Part shown: positions 22,294 to 35,116 of the stretch, in pieces
Layout of the letters: every line of letters starts with the position of its first letter
Numbering within the stretch: the first letter of the stretch is position 1
Assembly (NCBI GenBank): GCA_905160935.1
Contig: CAJHZI010000435.1
Coordinates: forward strand, 124,001-188,000
Length of the DNA stretch: 64,000 nt
Direction of reading: 5' to 3'
DNA from: Enchytraeus crypticus
Lineage: Eukaryota > Annelida > Clitellata > Enchytraeida > Enchytraeidae
Position numbers and translations under genes: made by a program
Notes under the pieces: generated by a model
Databases searched by the model: none
Told to the model about the DNA's origin: nothing
What the model saw: the letters and a program-made list of their open reading frames with translations, nothing else

Positions 22294-25078
22294 CTACAAA
22301 AACAAGCACACGTTTAAAGATGGTTATTCAAACAGTAAATATAAATAATAAACAATAAGCATAAATAATAAATGAAATAGTATGGAAACGTTCCTAGGGG
22401 TCAGTTTTAAGTCATAGACATTGTGTGAAAAATAAATGTGATGAAAAGGAAAAGGAAAATATTCATCTGACTATGGAACTGCTCATTGAAAATCAAAGGC
22501 CGGTGTGATTCAAACCATGACATCTGAAGATTGCACGGAAGAGAATTCCAGATCTGCGGTGAAGAATGCTGGAAAGAACGATTTGATAGTTTAGAATGTG
22601 AAGGCGGAAATAAGCTAGGTTTCTCAAGAGTAATTAATTAAGAAAACCGAATAACAGAAGGCTGCTTCACTATAATCAAGTGAGACATACAAATTTGTCC
22701 AGGAATGATAATGGACTTATAGGTTAACGAAGCTGTTTTATAAATGATACGCTCTTAATCTTTAATCAGGGCAAATATTTTTAAAGAAGTGCAACATGTG
22801 GATACTTGGAATTACAAAAAATGCTCGCTCAAGTGAATTCTGAAGAAACTGCAACCGATCAATCTCACAGCCAAGAAGGTCTAAGGACAGAGACTTACAA
22901 TATCCCACAATGCGATGCGGGGACGTCCCTGACATCATCCTTGTATGAGGAAACGGACGTTAAACCTTTATTATTATTATTGTTAACCTGGATTGCAACA
23001 AGCTCTGCATCAAACTGCTGCTTTGGTTGTTCGGTCAGTAGATAACCACGCGATGGTCGGATTCGACGTCTTGAAGTAAAACCCTTCATGCTTCTGACCT
23101 TGACGTTAAACTCTCACAAAATTGAGGCTAACAACTGACAAGACGAGCCTACCAGTGAAGACGTAGAGTGTGGAGAAAGGCGGAGAGGCCCTCCATGAGG
23201 AGTAGGATGGCGATGGTGAGCACCGCCCAGGCTGGGAACAGGAAGAACTGAGAAATGATACCGTAGTATCCTGGTGTGATGAACCCAAAGTGCAGCACCA
23301 TCACCCATAACACTTGAGCCAATTCTGTTCCCCAAACATAAATTAGATTAGATATGATGTTTTCTGATTTTTAGTCTATATCGGCAGTAATAATATTGCA
23401 TATTATGTTAAATTTTACTCGTGTTGTATCCGGGGTGCTGAAGAATAGACTAACCGCGGACTTCACATGTCGTAAAAGATGACAAAGCACTAAGATCCAA
23501 ACCAAAGACGGAAGGGTCATTCTATTGGTGAGCGCCTAGGCTCCAGAAATTGCTACAAAATGTTCTCGATGTTCTGAAATGTTCGATGTTCGCAAATGTT
23601 CTAATCCCAGCCTAGTAAAACAGGAATTCAAGGAAAGATTACGATACTTAACTTGTGTTTAATTTGCTTCTTTTTAAAATTATTATATAATATTTTCAGT
23701 AACTTATGTATCCTTGAAACAGAACATCATTGAAATATACCGTTGTTCGTAGAGTTCTAATCTGGGCACCGCGAGTTATAAAATAGCAATAATTATTATT
23801 ATTGAGGATCTTTAAAATAAAACCGAGTGGAAAATCCTCAAGTTGAAAATTTTATGTATTTATTACATTTGATTGTGATAATTGGGCTTATAACTAGTAG
23901 TGTTAGTATGTTCTGCAGCAATCAGTCGGCGAATCAGTAGGTGCCAGGTCAAAATCCAGTGCCCGTCCAATTACTGAACAGCTTTCCGTGCAGGAAACTT
24001 GTCGTAACTTGTTGCTTTTCGTTATTACAAATATATATATGCAAATAATTGCAATAACTGAAAATCATGTGCGATACAGAAAACAATGAAAAATAGAGAG
24101 AGAGAGAGAGTGAGAGCGAGAGGGAGAGGGAAAGAGAAAGAAAGGTTAAATCAATGAATATTCGAGACAATGAAGCAAATAAAATAATTTAAATAAGAAA
24201 GAGTAGAAGATTGTCTAGAATTAGTCTAGAATTCTGCTCAGGGAGTCCATGATACAATTGGCAATTCTCAAAAAACAAAAGCGACAACAATTAATCCTAC
24301 AAAATATTCAAAACGCAGAGATTCAGGTCTCCAAAACTCCATGTGCCAGAGTACTGCCGGCAAACTCGCCGATAATAGTAAAATAATCATAACAATAGAA
24401 TTGAGTGTTATATATATAGTAATAGTAATTAACATACAAAAAAATAGGTAAATAAATAATAACAATAATTGTAAAAATGATAATTTCATAGGTCATCATG
24501 TTGATTGAATGATCGCAGTAATGAGTAAATAGCACCAGTATAGTACCAATACCACTAGACATGTAATTATAAGTACCAGTACCACTAGGCATGTAATTCT
24601 AAGTACCAGTACCACTAGGCATGTAATTCTAAGTACCAGTACCACTAGACATGTAATTCTAAGTACCAGTACCACTAGGCATGTAATTCTAAGTACCAGT
24701 ACCACTAGGCATGTAATTCTAAGTACCAGTACCACTAGGCATGTAATTCTAAGTACCAGTACCAGTAGACATGTAATTCTCTCTACCCACCAGCATGAGC
24801 CAGAGATAGAGCCCAGAGACGCAGATAGGAGGCGGTGTGGGAGATGCAGCCCAGGCAGTACTCTATCGTGTGGATCGCCTGGTGGACAAACAGCTCTCCG
24901 AAATCAAACTGTAAGAATTTATAAACAGATCATTCCAGTCTAGCGATATCTCTTCCATTGGCTGCATTTGTTGAACACTTGTACAAAATTTGTTTATAAA
25001 CAAAATGTAACCAAATAATTAATCGAACTTCTTGAGTAATAGTTTCCATTACTAAACATGAAATTGAAAATGAAAGAA

Positions 25079-25127
<49 letters not shown>

Positions 25128-27387
25128 ATTACACTTCTTTCAGTAATGTAAAAGTCAGTAAAGTAAAAAATGAACAGATAATCAGAGATGAAGCACACAA
25201 CAGACACTCAGTCATAGTGCAGAGAAAAAAATCTACTCTGTGAATACAGCCATGTTGTTGTTCACCTCGTTCAAACCGATCATTATGATTAGCCAGTAAA
25301 CCAGTAAATCATTCACTTAAACCATTAAATGTGACTGTTATAATTTTAGGTTAATTTTATTAATTGCTAATATCGGACGCAGAAAAAATGTCTAAACAAC
25401 TTACTACATAGTAACGACCACTAAATCTATTGTTCTATGGGATAACAGAAAATTGACTAAATCTAATATTATTACTTATCATCATCATCATCATCATCAT
25501 CATCCCTTGAATCCCAGTTTAACCAGGGTCGGGATACAAATAGACTGCCTCATATCCTCTCTGTCCTACACCACACCACCAGCCAATCCCCTATATGAGA
25601 CTTTTCCATTGGTTTACATTTTTGTAGCAATTTCTGTAGCCTAGGCGCTCACCAACCGAATGCCCTTTCTAATATGATTAGGCTAACTGTTACTATATAT
25701 AATATATACGATAAGGACTACATTAAAGTTGATAACGAGTAGGAATATGTACCTCGGAATTGCTGTTCAAGTGAGCACTGGGAATTAGGAATAAAGTGAA
25801 ACACAAAGACAAGACAAGAAGGTTCATAATTATGCGAGTGCTTGTAAGTATATTCAATTGAGTGCTTAATTACTGTATAACTTTAGGTACATATAGATAC
25901 TTGTTCTATCTTATTATCAAAAACTCACTTTATCTATTCAATGCTCATTCCAGTCACCTTTATCAAAACAAACAGACTGTCAGCTGTCGTTCTTACGTAA
26001 TATACACACCATAGAAAAATCATCTAAGTTCTCATACTGTGCGACATTTCTGTGAAGTTGACGTCCTGAATTCCAACCGCTTTCTATACTGAAAATTTCA
26101 ACTTCCGATCCCATTTGTTCAAATCCATTCGAATCCATTGCTCTCTACGTTACTGACATGTAACTAACATTACGATTGAGCTTTATATGCACTCACTCAC
26201 CTCCTCTTCCTCTATCTCATCAGGCCTGCCCCTGTAGGCCGCTGACTTGGCCTCAGGAAGTCTCACTGTCTCACGTGTCTCTCCATCTTCCACCGTGACC
26301 GCCACGAACTCCGCCTGGATGACGTCATTCTCCGCTTCCTTCTTCTTCTTCATCTCATCCATCTCCACAGCCTCGAATCCTTCATTAGTCACTCCACCCT
26401 CCACCTGAAAGAGTAGATTGTAAACATGTGCGTATGCAGTCCAGATGATACTGAAGCGATTGACAGTGGAAACGAAGAGGCTGTAGAGCCATGTTTAACG
26501 TCGTATATCTACGCATCACGGGGATTCAATCAGAGCCTCTGATGATTTTAAACACAACTATATGACAACTGTGCTATCAACAAATCCACGACAACACTGA
26601 TACTTGCCTAAAATGAAATGTTATGATTAAGTAATTGAATAATATATGTTATTGTGTTAAGCAGCATTCAAAACTTCAATTGCTGTTATGTTATGAATAT
26701 CACATGGTTCTTAATTGTGTTATTAGGTATTTATTAAACCTGATTTAAATTATAGTTTTAAATTCTATAGCGTCGTTCAAAAATAATAGGAGAACTTAGC
26801 TTCACGTTGTGGCTCAGGTAACTTGCCTATATTCCAACCGACATATGCAGATATTCCCATAAGCTAAAAGAACTACTAAAGAATGCAAAGGCAAACCATC
26901 TCAGGATCTGCATTCGTCCAAGCTGAAGGCTCCATGATGGAAAAGTGTTGAAAGTGTACAAATATTCGCTTTGATAAAGACAATGGTTTATCTAAAGATA
27001 TGAAAGTATTAGCGTTGAGCATAGCCTATGGGATGAAGGGAGAGCCCAGGGGTATGTCTACATATCTGAGTATCTATAGCTCTGATTAATTAACAACAAT
27101 AACAGTTACTGTGATTAACAAAAGCAACAGAACAATTACTGCAAAGATCCATATTTTATCAACGACCAGCTTCTCAACTTAATTTAAAAACCTGTGATTA
27201 ACTTGCTACGTGTAGGAACGAGAATTAACAGTACTCTAAACAAACCTGTCCGTTCTCAGGGTCTAGGCTTCTAAATGCTCCAGCGGTTGTGGTTTCAGCG
27301 GCTTCTACGACCGTTACTGTAGCCGTCACTCCCTTAGCCTAACAAAATGTCAATAAACGAATTAATTTAGCGAATGTATATATATAG

Positions 27388-27429
<42 letters not shown>

Positions 27430-30400
27430 GTCATCATCATCATCTTCCCTTGGATCCCAGTTTAGGTAGGGTTCGGATTAGAAAATTTTGTAGCAATTTA
27501 TGAAGCCTAGGCTCTCAGAAACCGAATGCCTTACTGACGTAAGAAGCTCCTTGGGAGCGGGATTAGCGCACTCGGTTAAGCTGCGCGTCAGTTAAACGAA
27601 GTTAAGCTCGCTCGCGCCGGTTAGTACTTTGTGGGCGACCACCTTGGAAGACCGAGTGTTGACAGCTTTGAAAGAAAAATCCCGAGGGTGTTGGAAGGTT
27701 ATTCTTAAATCCGCGCCGCTGCAATTGATGCGCCAACGAAAGGCAACGATTACTAATAACCATGGAGAGGAATGGAGGAAATAACGAAAACTACAATAAC
27801 AGAAACCAAGCAAGGAAACTATGTAGCACATGTGGTATGTCATGTGTGTAACTATGCGAACAAAACAAAAAAACAAAAAAAACAAAAAAACAAAAAAAAC
27901 GTTGATTTGGGCCTTAGTGCTTCGTCGCTTTTCACAACACGAACAGTTCAAGGTTGATCTAATCTACAGCAATTCGTACACAACACGGCCGACTAGTTAA
28001 TAGATTAATTGACAATATTTAAATACAGAGGAGAGAGAGAGTAGAGAGAGAGGAGAGTGGAGAGAGAGGAGAGAGTGGAGAGAGAGAGAGAGAGAGAGAG
28101 TGAGAGAACACTGCAGGGAAACCTTCATAGCTTTGATATACTGAGCTCTCAGGATCAGAGGTCTGGGCAGGAGAAGCCAAGGAACACAAATCACTGCGCC
28201 TATGATGAGACCAGTCTGAACGTATTTCTACAATACAATACTATACAATAGAATGCAATTCAATACAATAAAATACAATGTAAAGCAATGCAATGCAATA
28301 CAATACAATACAATGCAATACAATACAGTGCAATACAATATAATACGTACAACACAATGCAATGCAATATCATACAATGCAATGTAATATAATGCAATGC
28401 AATGCAATACAATACAATACAATACAATACAATACAATACGTACAAAATAATACAATGCAATATCATTCAATGCAATACAATTTAATGCAATGCAATGCC
28501 ATGCAATGCAATGCTATGCGCTACGGGCAATAATTTATCTTAAAAATAAAGAGCAGTATTATTTTCTCTCTGTTGTCATGAACGATGGTAGATCTTTGAT
28601 TGTATTGTACCTGGATTGGGCTACCCACTGTGGGCCAGAACGTCTCGGAGTAGCAAGGGCTGGACGGGTACTGAAGTAAAAACATGTCAATCATGTCTGC
28701 GCAACATAAAAACACCTTTATTATGAACCAAAAAATATGATAATATTAATAATAAACCGTATGCTTTTATTGCTTTCCATCGCCTCCTCCTCAATATTCC
28801 ACTGTTACAAATTGTGATATACACGTATAGCAGTTCTAGTTACTGCATGGTTAGTTACATACCAGTGACTTACCAGTAACTTACGGTTACCTTAATTATT
28901 GTGACGGTAGCTCGAGTGTGTCGAGTCGTCTTGAAGAGAAGCCTTGTCCTTCTCTGACCCTGAACGTCAAACACACTACAACCTACTTATCTACCCATGT
29001 GTTTTTCGAGGCGCGCGAGTATATTACGTGATTTATAAGTTAGTCAAACTGGTTTACAGGGTTTGCTGTATATTGTTAAACTGATTGATTTGTAAAATAA
29101 TTCAAATAGTAACAATAGTTTTATTAAATATAATAGTTTTAATAGACAAAGTAGTGACGTGATTTCTGATATAATAGCGGGGTATTTCAGTAGATGCTTA
29201 ACGCCTATCCACAACGACTGTCTCTCTTTCCAAACGACAACATAGAGCTCGCACAGAATCTAGAGCAGGTCAATATAGCTGATCACAGAATCTAGAGCAG
29301 GTCACTACAGCTAAGCACAAAATCTAGAGCAGATCACTTGGATTGAATTCAAAAACTGTTACCTAACGTTCAAGGAATGGATACTGCGTAAAGACCACAA
29401 ACACATTGTTACCAAACTGTCTCAAGGCAGTAAACGCCATCCGAGTTGTAGAATGAATGACACATGAAATTTGGAACAGCATGTACAGTTCAGAAAAAAG
29501 GTGAATAATCATCATCATCATCTTTTCTTTAATCCTAGTTTAACGCGTGTCGTGATACGTACAGACCTTCTCCACTCCTCTCTGCCCCACACTACATCAT
29601 CAGTCTATCGCTTATAATCTTTTCCATTTTTTTAGAAAGTTTTGTTAGCAATTATTATATGTTTTATTTTATAGAAAATAAATATTAATAGCAAATTAAA
29701 ACACAATGCCATGATCCCCGTGTTGTGTTGGGTTTGGTTGGACTACTGCAGAATAGGGCAACCGCAAATAATCTGACACGTGTACGTTAGAGGAAGGCAG
29801 GAGCTGAGGATGGCAAGAGGGGACCCACCCCATCATGAAATATTTCCCCCAGGATTGAATGGTAATTATTCCATCTAACTGAGGAAGGCAACGGTAACCT
29901 ACCTCAGAAGCCATAATTTTCCCTAGCTATAGGCTACAAAAGGAATGGATAAGGCATAGACTTTGTGAAAGGATTAACTAGTTGATCTAAGGAGTGCTCT
30001 TCGGGAGCGAGAAAACACACTTTGAGTATGAACATGTATATTGAACTTGCCACTTGGCAGTGCACTGAAGAGAGTGAGAGATAGAGAGAAACAACTAATG
30101 TTACTATATTTCTCATTCAGAGAGCGCCACTGGGAGGCGAGCAGGCTGAGGACTCACCGACGAGGATGGTGGGGGCGCAGGAGGCGTCAGCGGCCGTGAA
30201 GGCGAGCCACTTGTAGAAGATGAGGACGTTCATGTAGCCGAATATACACGTGATGAATATCACCTCGGGGATGAATTGAGTGAATATCGACAACCAATCG
30301 CGAAAATATCTTCAAACAATCCATCAATCAATCCATTCGTATTAGAAAATGTTTAGCAATGCTTGGAGCCTAGGCGCTCACCAAGAGAATGCCGTCTCTG

Positions 30401-33400
30401 ATGATGGTTTGGATCTTAGCGCTTTAGTTGCTTTCTACGACACGTGCAGTCATCGGTTGGTCTATTCTTCAGCTACCCGGTCACAATAAGGATAATCAAT
30501 CTATCAATGAAATAAAGAAATTGATCAAGTACATATCAATAAAACCTCCTTTTTTTAAATCTAAAATAAAATAAATTTTAGAATTTTTTCAATATTTTAC
30601 CCGGAAACAATATCTTATCTTATGTGTAACAGGATAGTTTTCTCAAGGAATGACGCCCCTGCCAGTTAGTCGAAGCTGAGGATGGCATAGTGTGCCCACC
30701 TTTTCATAAGCAGAACCCCCGAAGAATAATGGTATATCATGGTAGATGATTTAAAGATCCACTCGTATGAGGACATGAAGAGAAAACGGAAGACAGAGAA
30801 GTGTGGAGGCATTATTTACCATGGACCTGTCAGTGGGCAGTGTACTAAGAGAGAGAGAGAGAGATCTTACCCGGAAGACATGGAATGTATTATCAAAGAT
30901 CACTTCAAGACCTTAAGCTTCTCTCAGATATTAGCATTATCAGACAATGACACATCTAAAACACAGATCTCTACGGGTTGGCTGATCGAATGGTTAGCAT
31001 GCTTGCCAGAAAAGCAGAAGGGCATAAGCTCGAACCGCAGCCAGACTGTCTCTGGCAATGATTCGAAAGAAACGTTAAACTTGGTTTTATATAACTATTT
31101 TTATAATCACAGAATGGAGAGGATTAGCTGGACTCAAAAGGTTACAAATGAGGAAGTTCTGGAGAGAGTTGGCACGGATAGACAGTTTATAAATGTATTA
31201 AGAAATAGGAAGAAGAGATGGATAGGACACATTCTAAGGAGAGAAGGTCTATTAAAAGAGGTCATAGAAGGCAGAATGGAAGGAAAAACAGGCAGGGGCA
31301 GGCCGAGATTAGGTATGTTAGATGATTTAAAGACCCACTCATATGTGGAATTGAAGAGGAAGGCGGAAGACAGAGAAGAGTGGAGGCGGTTATGTACCAT
31401 GGACCTGCCAGTAGGCAGTGCACTAAGAGAGAGAGACAGATATTCACAGTTGATTAACCAGAGATATATTTAGACATATATTCCAACATGAATAATAAGA
31501 CATTGAAAGACACTTTAACAGATTCACAATTAATAATAACGAGACCAATAGAGATATATAAGCATACACACACGCATGGTTAACGAGACAAAGAGAGCAT
31601 ATAAGCATATTCGCACATATGATTAACGAGACAAAAAGAGGTACATAAGCATATACACACATATGATTAACGAGACTCAGGCATATGCCGAAGAACATCT
31701 GAGTGACTCCCATTATGACAGACATCTTCATCTTAAATGAATTCAACCACGTGATGCTGTTCGTCGCCAACATCCAAACCTGAAATCATAACAAATAACT
31801 TAATTCTGATATCAGCCCTGTATTAGGAAACTAACAGTAACCCAGCATTTGCATTACTTTGTAAAACTATAACTTATATTTGTGTTCGGGTTGCCTGAAA
31901 AATAGACCAACTGGTGATTACACGCGTCGTAGAAGGCGACTAAAGCACTAAGATCCAAACAAAACGTGAGCCATCTGTATAGAGAGCTGTTGGTAACTCA
32001 TTGTAAACGTATTGTTCATACGCTGTAGGGGGTCTGAATCTAGTTGAAATGAAGAGAGAAGAAATAACAAGAACTCCACAAACAGTAACTAATGCAAGGA
32101 AATTCTGCAGCAAGCTCCGTACATGTGTAGTATGTGGATAACTACATGCAAAACAATAAGATCAAATGAAATGACTATATAAATATTAGGGGTGTTTAAA
32201 ATGTGATGCAAATTAATACAATATATTATTACACCATCCATAAATACAGAGTTTTGATTATTGCTTCTTTGATCTGCTATTCGCAGATTTACTTTCAAAG
32301 TCGAAACTAACCTGAGATGAAACTCTTTATAAACTATAGTATATAACAGAAAGTTTATTCCAAAAATATCGTCATACCGGATCCATTCCAAATGGATAGG
32401 GATATCCCGTGTAGTCCCAGCCCATGTTAGGATTCAGCTGAAATGAGCTGATCTCTTTAAGATCTGTGGATCTGTAGCATAAAGTAATTGCACTCAATGG
32501 CAAGGTCATGTCTTCAACAGAATGTGATTTTGTTTGTCAAAAAGACAAAGAAAGAAGGAAGACAATATTCACTGAATATAATGTTACTTGTATGTTACGT
32601 TATGCACTAGGTTATATTTATCATACATGTGTTATGAATCATATTTTTATTATTTTTTAGTATAGGTTATTCGTGATGCTTGTAATTTAGATCACGTTTT
32701 GCGTGCAATGTTATTTGCATATTATTCATAATGTTTATTATTTTAGCTCACGTGTTGTTCGCAAATGTTATTTGCATGTTGCGATGTTTGCTATTTCAAT
32801 CACGTGTTGTACGACATGTTATTTGCATGTTCTGATGTTGTTATTTTAATCACGTGTTTTACGCAATGTTATTTGCATGTTATTCATGATATCTGTTATT
32901 TTAGCTCAAGTGTTGTACGACATGTTATTTGCATGTTATTCGTGCTGTTCTCGGACTCACATGTTGTAGGTGGTGGTGTTTGGCTTCCAGGCAGTGCCGT
33001 AGATGTTGAATGAGATGGAGAAGATGTCGTTGTACATGATACCGGAGTAGATTGAGAACAATCCCATCATCAGGATTACATAGCGTCCTCCAAAGAACAT
33101 GTCAAACACCTGCCAATCAATCAATTAGATACGTATCGAACATCAGATACAAAATTAATTAATCTATGAAAACATATCGAATATCTGATATGACAAGCAA
33201 TCAGTAAAGTAAAAGCTGCAAAAAACTAATGTTAACGTCAGTTTCCTCACTCGAAAGCGAGGTCAGTGCCGGCTGAGTCCAGTATTTGAACCCGCACATA
33301 CTGATCCGCGGTCGAATATCTTACCTAAATTGCCACTGGCTCCAGCCAAAGCAAAAACAAGTTGAACATAAATCAATCAATCTGACCAAACAAGTCGAGA

Positions 33401-34940
33401 ACCTGGCACACAGATGAATCTATCAATATGTATATATCAGTGTATGTACAACAAGATGTTGCTGACTGAATGTAATTCACGTTTTCTTATCAATTTATGC
33501 ACTTCTTGAAACAACAAATCTGAACGTCCTCTTCTATAGTATTAAGCTAAATCATCACATTTTCACCCCACCACTGAGCTCTTGCTCTGTACGTTGCTCT
33601 TCGCAGCTCATTATTTAGTCGTGCATTTTCTTTTTTCTCACATTCCGTCTGACTAATTTTCCTATTTCTTCTTTCATCCATACTGGGCAGTATTTCACTT
33701 GTGCTCCGAGGTTTTTTGGCTCTCTTTGCTTTTTAAACGATAAACTTAATGGTTTCTAGGGCCTCTTTTATCTCGTTCCATGTCTCCTTTACTCCTCTAA
33801 TTTCATGAGTTTTCCCTTTTTAACCTCCATATAATTTTCCTCTAAAATAGGAAATATTTTCTAATCCGTTCATATCCCATTTCTTTACACAACTTCATTT
33901 AGCTATTTTCTTCAGTCTCAACTCAATCTTAGAACCTGGCCACTAACAGACTACAGTCTTTAGCCATCAGATCCCGTGTAGCAAACACTGGTAAATCCTT
34001 GTATTTTACACTATCTCTGTAGTTCATCGCTGCTTAATTAAAATATAGTCCAGTTGGAATATTTCAGAATCTCCAAGCTTCTTCCATGTGTATTGCCTCT
34101 TTTCATGCTTGAACAAAGTGTTTGTTGCCGCCATCTTCATCCTGCTTCAGATATCTATCAGACTATACAAGCATTCAGGCCGGTGCTTGAAAATGGAACC
34201 GTAGCTTTTAGTGACAGAGAGGAGTTACTGAAGCTTCTCGAGCTTGCAGAGAGTAGAACCCTCAGAGTCGCTCTGGGAAGAAAGACTATAACACCAATGA
34301 CGGATATCCATGCAAAATGAGATTGAAAAAATTGGTAGGAGGCTTATGGCTTTACGTCAGAAAAAGGCTTATGAATATAAGCTGCGATTCGGAACATTGA
34401 GTTAAAGCACACTACAACCTATTATTCTATGCAACTTTTCACTGATAGTAATTTGGCTGGAGTCAGTGGCCGTGTCAGTAAGATACCCGACCGCGGATCA
34501 GTATGTGCGAAGATCAAATCCTGGGCTCGCCCGTCACTGACATCGCTTTCGAATTAGGAAACTGATGTTAAACTTAGATTTACCAGCTTTATTCTGTGGA
34601 ACTTTTCTCTGATAGTAATTTTAGGTTCGTCAAAAGCAGTGTAGTCCAACATCATACTGGGAAATAATTTGAGAAGAAGAAAGAAGTGGCACTAACTCCT
34701 TTAGACTCTCTCTTGGACAGACGACCCTCGAACATGATCATGAGGAGAGCGAAAACACACATGAGCACCGCGTCACCCAGGTCTCCGAACATCACCGAGA
34801 AGAGAAAGGGAAACGTGACGATTGTATAGAGAGCTGAAAACATCAGAGCACTCGTGAGTACGTCGTTGATGTAGCTACTACTGGCTGCGACATTGAAACT
34901 AATGCACACACTTTCTCCCTTCTCTCATTCTTCTCCCTCC

Positions 34941-35005
<65 letters not shown>

Positions 35006-35025
35006 TATATACATATATTTACATG

Positions 35026-35116
<91 letters not shown>

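Noticed and set aside
25453-25644. ORF beginning with a His run
   Set aside because: It is the (CAT)n tail and 3' end of a GAT-family repeat read backwards.
27594-27668. Functional 5S rRNA gene
   Set aside because: The 5' third is not 5S, several stem positions are changed, and it continues into a retroelement tail.
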